From the NCBI GenBank assembly GCA_963707555.1, contig CAVPQM010000030.1:186001-250000 (forward strand): a stretch of 64,000 bases of DNA, written 5' to 3'. The notes under the pieces are model-generated. The model was not told where the DNA came from, ran no database searches, and saw only the letters and a program-made list of their open reading frames with translations. Of this stretch, positions 43,057 to 52,363 are shown piece by piece. This stretch comes from JAFAFN01 sp963707555 (GTDB lineage: Bacteria > Actinomycetota > Acidimicrobiia > Acidimicrobiales > Microtrichaceae). Made by a program: the position numbers and the translations under genes. Position 1 is the first letter of the stretch. The number at the start of each line of letters is the position of its first letter.

Positions 43057-43863
43057 ATGGATGTGACACGCCACGACGACGGACGCGCCGAACACCGGCG
43101 TCGCACCACCCAGAAGCCGCGTGTCGCCGAAGTGGTCGCCGAGGAGATCCGTCGTCGCATCGTCGACGGTGACCTCCCTGACGGTGCGCTGCTCCCGAAG
43201 CAGGAGGAGCTCATCACCGAGTTCGGCGTGAGTCGTCCGTCGATCCGGGAAGCGATCCGGATCCTCGAGTCGGAGGGGTTGCTCACCGTCCGGCGCGGCA
43301 ACCGTGGCGGGGCCGTGGTGCACCGACCCCGGGCCGACAACGCCGCCTACGTCCTCGAACTGGTGCTGAGGTCGAACTCGGTCGCCGTCGACGACGTCAG
43401 TGCGGCGCTGCGCTACCTCGAGCCGATGTGCGCGGCGATGTGCGCCAGTCGCATCGACCGGGCGACCGAGGTGCTGCCCAGGCTCCGCGCGATCCACGAG
43501 GAGTCGATCCGCTGCATCGGTGATGTCCGCAGGTTCACGAGCGTGCTGCGCAGCTTCCACGAGGAGATCGTCGCCTGCTCCGGCAACCAGACGATGATCC
43601 TCATCATCGGCGCGCTCGAGCGCATCACCTCGGCGAGAGCCGAGGTCTGGGCCGAGGAGCAGGTCGAGGGTCCGGGATTCCCCGATCTCGCCTATCGCCA
43701 GCGAGCCGTCGACGACCACGAGTTCTTCCTGCGACTGATCGAACGGGGCGAAGCGGACACGGTGGAGCGCCAAGCTCGCGCGCACATGCAGTGGACACCC
43801 GTGTACGAGGTCGAGTCGGTCGCAGAAGTCGTCCCACTCCTCCTCCACCCCGAGGACCGGTGA
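43057..43863 (+). CDS. GntR family regulator, FadR subfamily
   Basis: 268 residues. Winged HTH (VAEEIRRRIVDGDLPDGALL, PKQEELITEFGVSRPSIREA, RRGNRGGAVVHRP) and FCD domain (SFHEEIVACSGNQTMILIIG, ERGEADTVERQARAHMQWTP). Clear paralogue of the regulator at 23256, including the C-terminal HMxWTPxYxx ending, so both may sense related ligands. Its stop overlaps the GMC oxidoreductase start (TGATG), and it probably controls the importer/LLM/GMC unit. Confidence 0.92.
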   Translation: MDVTRHDDGRAEHRRRTTQKPRVAEVVAEEIRRRIVDGDLPDGALLPKQEELITEFGVSRPSIREAIRILESEGLLTVRRGNRGGAVVHRPRADNAAYVLELVLRSNSVAVDDVSAALRYLEPMCAAMCASRIDRATEVLPRLRAIHEESIRCIGDVRRFTSVLRSFHEEIVACSGNQTMILIIGALERITSARAEVWAEEQVEGPGFPDLAYRQRAVDDHEFFLRLIERGEADTVERQARAHMQWTPVYEVESVAEVVPLLLHPEDR

Positions 43864-45911
43864 TGGGCCGACCCGTCGTCGACGTCGTGATCGTCGGCGC
43901 AGGTCCTGCCGGAGCTGTTGCGGCGCTCCGACTCGTCGAGGCCGGTATGTCGGTGCAGTGCCTCGAACAGGGCGACTGGCCCGACCGCGCCGACTTCCGC
44001 GGAGCGGAGAAGGACTGGGAGCTCAGCGCCCGCGACCGTTGGGCGCCTGCGCCGGCCATCCGTCGGGCACCGGCGGACTACCCGATCGACCTCGCCGGAT
44101 CCGACATCGGCGTGCTCAACTTCAACGGCGTCGGAGGCGGCACCGTCCTGTACACGGCCCAATGGCCACGGCCGTTGCCGTCGGACTTCCGCGTCCGAAC
44201 AGATGACGGCGTCGCTGACGACTGGCCCGTCGACTACGGCGAGCTGCTCCCCTTCTTCGAACGGACCGACGCTGCGTTCGGAGTATCGGGGCTGGGGGGC
44301 AATCCTGCGTATCCGCCGGGGAGCGACCCTCCGCATCCGCCGTTGCCGATCGGCCGTGCGGGAACGAAGCTGGCGCGCGCTCACCGTGATCTCGGCTGGC
44401 ACTGGTGGCCGGAACCGAACGCGATCCTCTCGGTGGAGTCCGGCGGCCGACATCAGTGCGTCCAGCGCGGCACGTGCATGCAGGGATGCGGCGAAGCGGC
44501 GAAAGGCTCTGCGGACGTCACCCACTGGCCACGCTTCATGGATCTCGGCGGGGAGCTGCTGACCGGCGCGACCGTCAGCCGGGTGCTGACAGACGAGCGG
44601 GGCCTGGCGTGTGGAGTGGAGTGGTTCGACGGTGAGGGTCGGGCCCGATCGACGGCCGCTGACGTCGTCCTGCTCGCGGCCAACGGGGTCGGCACGCCGC
44701 GACTCCTTCTCGCCTCCGCCCACGGTGGCGCTCCCGACGGCCTCGCGAACAGCTCCGGACTCGTCGGACGGCGACTGATGCTCCACTCACAGTCGATGGT
44801 CTTCGGCCTCTTCGACGACGAGCTCGGCTCCTGGCAAGGGCACTGGGGCGCGTCCATCCAGTCGCTCGAGTTCTACGGAACCGACGCGTCGCGTGGCTTC
44901 GTCCGAGGAGCGAAGTGGGGGCTGGCGCCGACCGGCGGCCCGCTCCGCGCTGCCGTGCCGCCGGGCCGGCGCCGCGTCTGGGGCGACGGGCACCACGAGC
45001 TCGTCAGATCCCGGCTGGGTCGAAGCATCATGTGGGGAGTGCTCGCCGAGGACCTCCCCGAAGCGCACAACCGTGTCGAGCTCGCCGACGCCGTCGACCG
45101 CATCGGCCTACCGGGGGCGAAGGTGACGTACCGGGTCTCGGACAACACGTCGGCCATCGCCGACTGGAACATCGAGCGAGCCTCCGAGTCGCTGCTCGCG
45201 GCCGGGGCGACGTCACTCGAGGTGGTGCGAGGTCTGCCCACGGGGCACCTGATGGGCACCGCCCGCATGGGTGACGACCCGGCGACCTCGGTCGTCGACC
45301 GCTGGGGCATGTGCCACGACATCCCGAACCTCGGGATCGTCGACGGCAGCGTGTTCGTCACCTCGGGTGCGGTCAACCCCACGAGCCTCATCGCCGCGCT
45401 CGCGCTGCGAACCGCCGAGCACCTGGTGGCGAATCGGTCCTCGCTCCCCGCGCCGCGCCACTCCGCCGGCATCGCGCCATCCGCCGGCCCCTCTGCCTCG
45501 ACGTCGGCAGCGTCGAGCGATCACGTCCAGATCTCGCGACGACTGCGGTCGGCCCATCGCGATCGGCTCGCCGTGTGGGCGGACCGTCTGATTCCTGCGA
45601 CGAACCACATGCCGTCAGCGACCGCCGTCGGCGTGAACGCTGACTTGCTCGACGCTGTCCTCGACGCAGCACCTTCGCTCGAAGCCCCACTGCTGCGTGC
45701 GCTCGAAGCCGACACAGGAGACCTCGAACAACTGCAGCAGTTCGATGCAGCAGCTGCAGAAGCCCTCTGCACCGTCGTCGCCGGTGCGTACTACATGTCC
45801 GACGACGTCAGGGAACGCATCGCGTACCCGGGTCAGGTCGCCCGTCCGGGGAACCCCCACGAGTTCCCCGACTACATCGCCGAGGGTCTGCTCGACCACC
45901 TCGTCTCCTGA
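43863..45911 (+). CDS. GMC family oxidoreductase fused to gluconate-2-dehydrogenase-subunit-3-like domain
   Basis: 682 residues, longer than the usual ~550. N-terminal FAD site GAGPAGA (residues 12-18), NFNGVGGGTVLYTAQWPR, and the catalytic His...Asn pair in GHLMGTARMGDD and SGAVNPTSLIAALALR complete a GMC alcohol dehydrogenase by about residue 540. A Ser/Ala/Pro linker follows, then ~120 residues starting VQISRRLRSAHRDRLAVWADRLIPATNHMPSA, which resembles the small gamma subunit of membrane gluconate dehydrogenases that guides export and folding. No Tat signal is visible. Oxidises an alcohol, possibly handing product to the next aldehyde dehydrogenase. Confidence 0.88.
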   Translation: MGRPVVDVVIVGAGPAGAVAALRLVEAGMSVQCLEQGDWPDRADFRGAEKDWELSARDRWAPAPAIRRAPADYPIDLAGSDIGVLNFNGVGGGTVLYTAQWPRPLPSDFRVRTDDGVADDWPVDYGELLPFFERTDAAFGVSGLGGNPAYPPGSDPPHPPLPIGRAGTKLARAHRDLGWHWWPEPNAILSVESGGRHQCVQRGTCMQGCGEAAKGSADVTHWPRFMDLGGELLTGATVSRVLTDERGLACGVEWFDGEGRARSTAADVVLLAANGVGTPRLLLASAHGGAPDGLANSSGLVGRRLMLHSQSMVFGLFDDELGSWQGHWGASIQSLEFYGTDASRGFVRGAKWGLAPTGGPLRAAVPPGRRRVWGDGHHELVRSRLGRSIMWGVLAEDLPEAHNRVELADAVDRIGLPGAKVTYRVSDNTSAIADWNIERASESLLAAGATSLEVVRGLPTGHLMGTARMGDDPATSVVDRWGMCHDIPNLGIVDGSVFVTSGAVNPTSLIAALALRTAEHLVANRSSLPAPRHSAGIAPSAGPSASTSAASSDHVQISRRLRSAHRDRLAVWADRLIPATNHMPSATAVGVNADLLDAVLDAAPSLEAPLLRALEADTGDLEQLQQFDAAAAEALCTVVAGAYYMSDDVRERIAYPGQVARPGNPHEFPDYIAEGLLDHLVS

Positions 45912-45999
45912 CGAACGGACCAACGGATCTCGACGACGACACGCCGCCTGTTCGACGGAGCGCGCCCCGAATCACGAGCGACAGAACGAAAGGAACGAC

Positions 46000-47494
46000 A
46001 TGACCGACGCTGCCTCCGATGCAACGATGACGTTGCGTAACCGATGGTCCTCGGACGATTCCGCCGAGGTGCACACGGTGCACGACCCCTGCACCGGGTT
46101 GCCGCTCGCCGCCGTGCACGGCGCAGGTGCCGAGCAGGTCGACGGAGCGGTCCGCTCCGCCCACGCTGCTCAGCTGACATGGGGGAAGCGGGATCCACGC
46201 GAGCGCGCCGATGTGCTGCGTGCGGCCGCAGGTGCACTTCGCGGCCACATCGAGGAGGTGGCTGAGCTCGAGTCGAGCGACAACGGCAAGCCGTTGTCCC
46301 AAGCGCGCATGGACGTCGAGTCGGCGGCGAAGGTGCTCGACATGTACGCGAGCTTCGGCGAGGACCTCCCGAGCTCGGTGCCGCGATGCCGGCGATGTCA
46401 TGGACCTGAACGTGCTCGAGCCCTTCGGGGTCATCGCGGGCGTCGTCCCGTTCAACTGGCCGCCGCTGACGACGATCGGGAAGATCGCCCCGTCACTCAT
46501 CACCGGCAACGCCGTCGTGATCAAAGCGCCGGAACAGGCCCCGCTGTCAGTGCTGCGGGCCGCGGACATCGTCGCATCTGTCCTGCCCGACGATGTGGTG
46601 CATGTCCTGCTCGGCGGTCCGGCGACTGGTGCCCACCTGGTGACACACCCGCTGGTCGGCAAGATCTCGTTCACTGGTTCGCCCGCCACCGGCATGAAGA
46701 TCCTCGAAGCAACGGCGCGGCTGCTGACGCCGACGCTGATGGAGCTCGGTGGAAAGAACCCGTTCGTCGTCTTCGATGACGCGGAGCTCGGGCACGCGAC
46801 GAGGTGGGCGTTCGACGGCGCGTTCTTCAACCAGGGCGAGGCGTGCTCGGCCACGTCCCGCGTTCTCGTGCAGCGAACGGTCTACGACCAGGTGGTCGAG
46901 CGGCTGGCCGAGGGTGTGCGTCGCCTGCGCCTCGGCCGATCCACCGACCCGGCAACACACCTGGGTCCCCTCGCCTCCGCCGAGCTCCGCGACCGGGTCC
47001 AGTTCTACATCGACCTCGGCATCCAGGAGGGTGCAACCGTCGTTGCCCAGGGGGACCTGCCGAGCGATCCGGACCTGGCTGGCGGCTACTTCGTCCGTCC
47101 GACGATCCTCGTTGACGTGACTGCCGACATGCGCGTCGCCAACGAGGAGATCTTCGGGCCGGTCGTGTGCATCATGCCCTTCGACGACGAGGACGAGGCG
47201 GTCAGGATCGCCAATGGGACGGCTTTCGGTCTCGTCGGTGCCGTGTTCACCTCGGACGCCAACCGCCAGATGCGGGTGGCACGAGCGATCCGGGCCGGCG
47301 TCGTGATGGTGAACAACTACGACCGGGCACTCTGGGGCACGCCGTTCGGCGGCATTGGCCACAGTGGGTTCGGGCGGGAGTACTCCCGTATGACGCTCGC
47401 CGAGTACGGCTTCAACAAGTGCATTCGCCTCCCGAGCGGGACTCCAGCTGAGCCGAGGTGGCCGGTGCCGGCGGAGGTGCTCGACCCAGTTTGA
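46000..47494 (+). CDS. Aldehyde dehydrogenase family protein (one frameshift)
   Basis: NAD(P)-dependent oxidation of an aldehyde to an acid. The first ~128 codons (to ...ASFGEDLPSS) and the rest (from RDAGDVMDLNVLEPFGVIAG) lie in different frames, joined by a one-base shift near 46385. Catalytic residues are all present: Asn in VVPFNWPPLTT, Glu in MELGGKNPF, Cys in NQGEACSATSR, plus NEEIFGPVVCIMPFD and PFGGIGHSGFGREY. Pieced together ~497 residues, normal length. Start ATG 46000 after GAAAGGAAC. In context it would convert the GMC product to the acid used by the acyl-CoA synthetase. Confidence 0.88.
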
Positions 47495-47559
47495 GCCCTC
47501 GAGCTGCCACCGAGTCGTCGGTCGGCGCCATTTCCGTGTGGCCTCCATGTCGGTGGCCG

Positions 47560-48147
47560 TCAGCGGAGCTCGTAGGTGAGGTGCGTCGCGAACGGGGAGA
47601 CCTGCACGTCGGTCTGTCGCATCTCGGTTCGGCCGACGGCGTGGAAGAGGGGAGTGCCGTCGCCGAGCAGCATCGGTGCCAGGTGCAGGTGCAACTCGTC
47701 GACCAGCCCGGCGTCGAGCGCCTGGGCGATCACATCACCTCCGCCCATGATGACGACGTCGTTCGCTCCGGCGACCGCTCGTGCCTGCTCGATCGCTGAC
47801 GCGATCCCCTCGAGCACGAACGTGACGTCCAGGTCGAGCCGCCGATGCTCCGGTGTGGCGTGGGTGACGACGAAGAACGGCGGTGAACCGACCTCCCTGG
47901 CGCCGTAGCCCACCTGGTCGTCCCAACCGTGGGGACCGTCGACGGTGTCGAACAGGCGCCGACCCATCACGACGGCACCGGATCGCTCGGTCCCGGTCCG
48001 CAGCTGTGCGGCGTCGACCGGGTCGTCGCTGAACGCCCACCGGTGCAGTGCCTCGCCGCCGATCCCGAGCCCGTGATCCAGGTCCGGATCGGGCCCGGTG
48101 ACATAGCCATCGAGCGACATCGTGATGTCTGCCACGACCTTGGTCAT
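47560..48147 (-). CDS. Dihydrofolate reductase family protein (RibD C-terminal type)
   Basis: 195 residues. MTKVVADITMSLDGYVTGPD, GAVVMGRRLFDTVDG, FFVVTHATPEHRR and VVIMGGGDVIAQALDAGLVD are the standard strands of RibD_C/DHFR-like reductases; LHLHLAPMLLGDGTPLF follows. NADPH-dependent reductase of unknown substrate, probably not a true FolA. Monocistronic and convergent with the aldehyde dehydrogenase gene. Confidence 0.92.
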   Translation of the reverse strand: MTKVVADITMSLDGYVTGPDPDLDHGLGIGGEALHRWAFSDDPVDAAQLRTGTERSGAVVMGRRLFDTVDGPHGWDDQVGYGAREVGSPPFFVVTHATPEHRRLDLDVTFVLEGIASAIEQARAVAGANDVVIMGGGDVIAQALDAGLVDELHLHLAPMLLGDGTPLFHAVGRTEMRQTDVQVSPFATHLTYELR

Positions 48148-48185
48148 CCGCGGTGCCTCCGTCGCTGAACGGAACGTCCGAGCGG

Positions 48186-48692
48186 TCAGGCTCGCTTGGC
48201 CTGGTGACGCTTCTTCGCTGCCCGGTCGCCCGCCGCCTTCTTCTTCTTGATCGGGGACCGAAGGGTGTCGTCCCCGCGGTGCTGAGCACGTGGCGCACGT
48301 GCCGCGGCCTTCTTGCCCGCCTTCGGTGTGGCAGCGCCCTTGCGGTCGGCCTTCGCCGCAGCGAGGCGTTCGGCCTTCAAGGCTTCGGCACTCTCATGTG
48401 CCACCGCGGCGAGCTGGCTGCTGACGGTGGCCAGGACCTCCTCGAAGACCTCGGCCTTGGCGCGGGTCTTCGTATGCGCCGCGCTGGCGCCACCACGTCG
48501 ACCCTTCGAGCTCACCTGATTCGCGGCCCGTTGTCGGTAGAGCTTCGTGTACTTGTTGCGGGCTCGGCGCACCCGGGAGTGCAGGTCGATCAGGTCGTCC
48601 TCGTCGAGCTTCGCGAGTCGCTTCGGCTCGACCTGTCGCACGAGCGCCTGCTCGGTCTCGTTGAGCATCGACTGCAGCTTCTTCTTCTTCAC
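48186..48692 (-). CDS. Lysine/alanine-rich basic protein, coiled coil with histone-like tail
   Basis: 168 residues from GTG 48692 (AAGGA site upstream). Begins VKKKKLQSMLNETEQALVRQ; a helical, probably coiled-coil N-terminal half (to ~residue 110) is followed by a tail of repeated Lys/Ala/Arg clusters ending AAKKRHQAKRA. Similar composition occurs in actinobacterial nucleoid-associated proteins, so non-specific DNA or RNA binding is inferred. No enzymatic motif. It stands alone between the RibD-like gene and the receptor genes. Confidence 0.65.
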   Translation of the reverse strand: MKKKKLQSMLNETEQALVRQVEPKRLAKLDEDDLIDLHSRVRRARNKYTKLYRQRAANQVSSKGRRGGASAAHTKTRAKAEVFEEVLATVSSQLAAVAHESAEALKAERLAAAKADRKGAATPKAGKKAAARAPRAQHRGDDTLRSPIKKKKAAGDRAAKKRHQAKRA

Positions 48693-48794
48693 GGCACGTC
48701 CTTCCCTGGCGGTGGTGGCCCACGACCGGTTCGTCGCTGGTCCGTCCCCTCGTCGCACCGTACACAGCGAGTGCCACAGCTGTCGGTGGAAGTC

Positions 48795-49913
48795 CTACTG
48801 CGACGCGTCGGGCGCTGCGACCAGTCCTTCGATCGTCCCGTGGAGCACGGAGCGGCTGGCGTCGGGAAGGACACGCCGGGCGACGAGGAACTCGGTGCCC
48901 ATCCAGCCGTGGCGGATGAATCGTCCGAACCGGAGTCGGGTGCCGGGGGCGCCAGAGGCTGCTGGCAGCATCTTGATCCGCTCGAGCGCGTCCTTCACAC
49001 CTGCGCCCGACAGCGGTCGAGCACCAGCGATCGCGAGGGTCATCATCCGGCCGACGTCGCAGCAGTAGAGCGGGAAGAAGTACTCCGGTCGGTGTCCGTG
49101 CCGTGCCTCGAAACGGTCGAGGAACTCCTGGCCGACCTCGTTGCGCTCGTCGAACTGGTCGAGCCCGATCCAGCCGGCGAACTGCGAGCGCCACCAGGCG
49201 CTCGTCGCCGCGAACTCGAAGGCGGTCGTCGTGTACCTGGGTGGCATCCAGCCGATCGTCTCGAGTGCGTCGTTCATCCCGGGGATCCCGAGGCCGAAGC
49301 CGACGTGCAACAGCGCGTCGGGCCGCTCCCGCGAGAGCACCTCCATGGCGCCCTGCTTCTCGGCGGCGACCTGCGGGATGGGTACCTCGGCGGTGATGCG
49401 GAGCCCTGCCTCCGCGCACGCGACCCGCGTGGTCCGCAGGTACTCGGTGCCGATCAGCGAGTCCTCGAACGCGATGCCGACGCTGCGGTGACCGTCCAGC
49501 GCAGCGATGGTCGCCATGATGATCGGCTCCTCCTCCATCGAGCCCGCGGGCAGGGCGAACATCCACTCGCCGAGCATCGATTCCGATGCTGCCATCGAGA
49601 TGCACGCGACCTCGGCGGTGCGTTCGACGTAGGGCCGCAGGGCCACACCGTTCTCCGAGACCCATGGTCCGAAGATGACGACGACGCCTTCAGCGACCAA
49701 CTCGTCGAACGCGTCGCGCACCGCGCGGAACGATCCGTTCGGCAGTCCCTGCACGGCTCGGACGACGAACTCGACCGGGCGATCGAGCACGCCCCGATCC
49801 GTGTACTCGTCGACGACCAACTGCAACGAGCGCAGGACGTTCTCGTCGAAGCCGCCGCTCGAGTCCAGGTAGTCGACCAGCAGCCCGATCCGTGCGGGCG
49901 CCACGTCGGTCAT
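48795..49913 (-). CDS. Liv/AmiC-type ligand-binding protein without signal peptide
   Basis: 372 residues. A type I periplasmic-binding fold (PARIGLLVDYLDSSGGFDEN, VVVIFGPWVSENGVALRP, RSVGIAFEDSLIGTEYLR, EYFFPLYCCDVGRMMTLAIA) that starts directly at the mature domain. No signal peptide or lipobox is present, so it should stay in the cytoplasm like AmiC, the amide sensor that controls an antiterminator. It is the second gene of a pair with an exported lipoprotein of the same fold (4-bp overlap), with no permease or ATPase nearby. A sensory or regulatory role is inferred. Confidence 0.82.
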   Translation of the reverse strand: MTDVAPARIGLLVDYLDSSGGFDENVLRSLQLVVDEYTDRGVLDRPVEFVVRAVQGLPNGSFRAVRDAFDELVAEGVVVIFGPWVSENGVALRPYVERTAEVACISMAASESMLGEWMFALPAGSMEEEPIIMATIAALDGHRSVGIAFEDSLIGTEYLRTTRVACAEAGLRITAEVPIPQVAAEKQGAMEVLSRERPDALLHVGFGLGIPGMNDALETIGWMPPRYTTTAFEFAATSAWWRSQFAGWIGLDQFDERNEVGQEFLDRFEARHGHRPEYFFPLYCCDVGRMMTLAIAGARPLSGAGVKDALERIKMLPAASGAPGTRLRFGRFIRHGWMGTEFLVARRVLPDASRSVLHGTIEGLVAAPDASQ

Positions 49914-51211
49914 GCGCCCAGGTCCATCAGGGAGTCGCCGTTGAGCACCTCGAAGTCCCGCGGATTCCCCTGGGCGTCGAGCACGGTCTGGTACACGTCG
50001 TTGGAGCAGAACATCGGAAAGGTCGGTACGCGGGTGCCGTTGCACTGGAACGTCAGCCCCTGGGCCAGCGGCATCGGGGTGGCGGGCATCGACTCGAGAG
50101 CAGCACGGACCGAGGCCGCGGTGACCTCGCCGGTCAGCGCCTGCATGGCTCGGGCGAAGCCGACGACCACCTGGTACGAGGCAGCGTTGGAGCCGCCGGT
50201 CTCGGCATCGCTGCCCGCGTACTTCTCCATCACCGCCTGGAACAGCTGGAACTCCTCGGTCGTCGGATCCGAGTTGAACGTGGTGACCGTGTGGACGCCC
50301 TCGAGGTTGGTGGCGTTCTCCCGGATGTTGTCGTCCATGCACTGCGGGATGATGGCGATCTCGCCGCTGAACGCCGTGAACGCGATGCCGGCCATCGCCT
50401 TGGCGCAGAAGACGGGATCGCCGACGACCGAGATGCCGCCCGGGTCCTTGGTCAGCGCCGCCTGGATGTGCGGGGCCATGTCGGGAGTGTCCGGCGGGAT
50501 CAGGATCACGTCTGGTTCGATGCCGACCTCCTCGTAGAACAACGTCGCCGACGTCTTGAGCGCGGCGCTCGCTGCGGGGACGTCGATGCCGATGATGGCG
50601 GCTCTGGTCACCCCGGCGTCGGCGAGCACCTGGGCGGGACCGGCAGCGAGCGCGAGCACGCTGTTCGACAGGACCGTCACCCCAGCGTTCCGGGGGTCTG
50701 CTCCGGCGGCGAAGATCGGGACGCCGGCAGTGGCGAGCGGTTCGAAGAACCCGGCCGCCTGACCGGTGTTCGCGTTCAGGACGACCGGCACCTCTTCGAC
50801 GATGAACTGGTTCGCACACGCTCCGGCCCCGGCAGGGGTCTGATCGGACGAGCACGGGACCAGCTCGACCCTCTGCCCGGCGATCCCGCCGAGGTACTCG
50901 TTCACATACTCGACCGAGGCCTGTGCCGTCTCGAGGTCCTCGGTGGTGTCGACCGCCGCAGTCGCGCCGTCCCACGCGTAGCCGATGCGGAGCGTCTCGC
51001 CGGTCGCCGGGTCCGGTGTGCCGAGCACCGCGTCCGCATCGATGGTGGAGGAGGTCGGATCCTCGGGCACCGCTGCGCTGCCGTCGTCGGAGGAACACGA
51101 CCCCGCCAGCATGGTGACCGCAGCCACTCCGACGGCGACCCGGCGCCGCGTCGGCGTCCACCCCGAACCCGTCGGCTCGATGCGTTCCCGCCCGTTCGAC
51201 CATGCACCCAT
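49910..51211 (-). CDS. Liv-type ABC substrate-binding lipoprotein (orphan)
   Basis: 433 residues. Basic N-terminus, hydrophobic core and lipobox LAGSC (Cys39), then a linker and receptor domain (LRIGYAWDGATAAVDTTEDL, IVEEVPVVLNANTGQAAGFF, IIGIDVPAASAALKTSATLF, SYQVVVGFARAMQAL). Predicted lipid-anchored receptor on the outer membrane face. No transporter genes adjoin it; instead a cytosolic homologue follows, with ATGA overlap. Divergent from the lipocalin-like/TetR/alcohol dehydrogenase genes, 141 bp apart. Confidence 0.88.
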   Translation of the reverse strand: MGAWSNGRERIEPTGSGWTPTRRRVAVGVAAVTMLAGSCSSDDGSAAVPEDPTSSTIDADAVLGTPDPATGETLRIGYAWDGATAAVDTTEDLETAQASVEYVNEYLGGIAGQRVELVPCSSDQTPAGAGACANQFIVEEVPVVLNANTGQAAGFFEPLATAGVPIFAAGADPRNAGVTVLSNSVLALAAGPAQVLADAGVTRAAIIGIDVPAASAALKTSATLFYEEVGIEPDVILIPPDTPDMAPHIQAALTKDPGGISVVGDPVFCAKAMAGIAFTAFSGEIAIIPQCMDDNIRENATNLEGVHTVTTFNSDPTTEEFQLFQAVMEKYAGSDAETGGSNAASYQVVVGFARAMQALTGEVTAASVRAALESMPATPMPLAQGLTFQCNGTRVPTFPMFCSNDVYQTVLDAQGNPRDFEVLNGDSLMDLGA

Positions 51212-51352
51212 GCGTCGTTCCCCCGGTTGTCATCGTGGTCGCCCTCGGCGACTTCTAGTGAAGTGAGTGCTACTCTAACGCGCACCGGCACGACGGGTCG
51301 GGGAAACGGACCGGCGGCCGACCGTCGGCAGACGCGGCGGCGGTCGCAGGGG

Positions 51353-52363
51353 GTGGCGAGCGTGGTCCCGGAGAACCTCGAGTACTCGATGCAACTGCTC
51401 GACCCGAGGACCGACCTCTACCGACTGGACTGGACACCCAGCACGGATGTCCGGTTGGCGGGTATGTGGGTGCCCGGCATCGTCACCGACGAGTCCGGTG
51501 ACGACTTCCTCGGTCTCCGCGGCTTCAGCGACTTCATCGGCGGCATGACCCACACGGTGTCGCCGTTCTGCGGGTTCCGGTCGCTCCAGACGACGCTGCG
51601 GGGCGATCCCCCGCACCTCTTCGCCGAGTACTCGAACCACGACTGGTTCGAGCCGTTCCAGTACGACGACTCGGGCGACCGACCGACCATCACCTTCGAC
51701 AGCGGCCGCTTGATCCGTGACGGTGACGGGTTGCACTGGTTCGACGCCGACGAACGCTGGGTCCTGCACGGGGAGACCATCAGCCAGGTGTTCGTGCTGC
51801 ACGTCCCTCGTCAACAGGGCATCGACGACGAGGTCTACTACCGCCACGAGCTCCTGCGGGCGCAGGGCACCGTGAACGGGACGCCCGTCCGGGGGTACCT
51901 GCACCAGGACTACGCGTACGGGCCGCCGGGGATGACCTACACACAGCTCCCGATCGCTCGTCAGCTCGAAGGCATGTGGGTGTCGTGGATCCACCGCTAC
52001 GCCGACGGCGGGACGGGAGGCGGCTGCTTCTGGCAGGGCCGCGACGGTGCGGACTTCCGGCCCGGCTACGTCCTTCGAGGTGGCGTCACGACCGCCCACG
52101 ACGACGTCGACGCTCGACTGGGCTTCGACGACGGAGTCCCGCACGCGCTGCACGTCGCCGTCGACGGCGACACCTTCGACTTCGAGCTCCGGTCGAGGTC
52201 CGGCCCGTTGCACTTCGTGGGTCGACTGGTCGGCAGCTCGTCCGGTCGGGCGATCGCGGACAGCTGGTGCTGGATCGAGTATGCAGACGGCATGCTGACT
52301 CCGGAGATCCTGGACCTGACCGGCCAGCGCTTCGCACAGGTGTGGGCGCGAGGCGACCGTTGA
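51353..52363 (+). CDS. Hypothetical protein, lipocalin-like (CrtC/AttH-type) architecture suspected
   Basis: 336 residues from GTG 51353 (or 51362). Rich in aromatic residues and beta strands, with paired motifs such as GGMTHTVSPFCGFRSLQTTL and FAEYSNHDWFEPF, then YLHQDYAYGPPGMTYTQLP, GMWVSWIHRYADGGTGGG and SWCWIEYADG. The two-lobed beta pattern recalls hydroxyneurosporene-synthase (CrtC)/AttH proteins that bind hydrophobic ligands such as terpenoids; I am not certain of this. Translationally coupled (TTGA overlap) to a TetR regulator. No signal peptide. Confidence 0.6.
   Translation: MASVVPENLEYSMQLLDPRTDLYRLDWTPSTDVRLAGMWVPGIVTDESGDDFLGLRGFSDFIGGMTHTVSPFCGFRSLQTTLRGDPPHLFAEYSNHDWFEPFQYDDSGDRPTITFDSGRLIRDGDGLHWFDADERWVLHGETISQVFVLHVPRQQGIDDEVYYRHELLRAQGTVNGTPVRGYLHQDYAYGPPGMTYTQLPIARQLEGMWVSWIHRYADGGTGGGCFWQGRDGADFRPGYVLRGGVTTAHDDVDARLGFDDGVPHALHVAVDGDTFDFELRSRSGPLHFVGRLVGSSSGRAIADSWCWIEYADGMLTPEILDLTGQRFAQVWARGDR

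Noticed and set aside
47560..48147. Folate-pathway dihydrofolate reductase (folA)
   Set aside because: The motifs fit the broader RibD C-terminal family and there is no thymidylate synthase neighbour.
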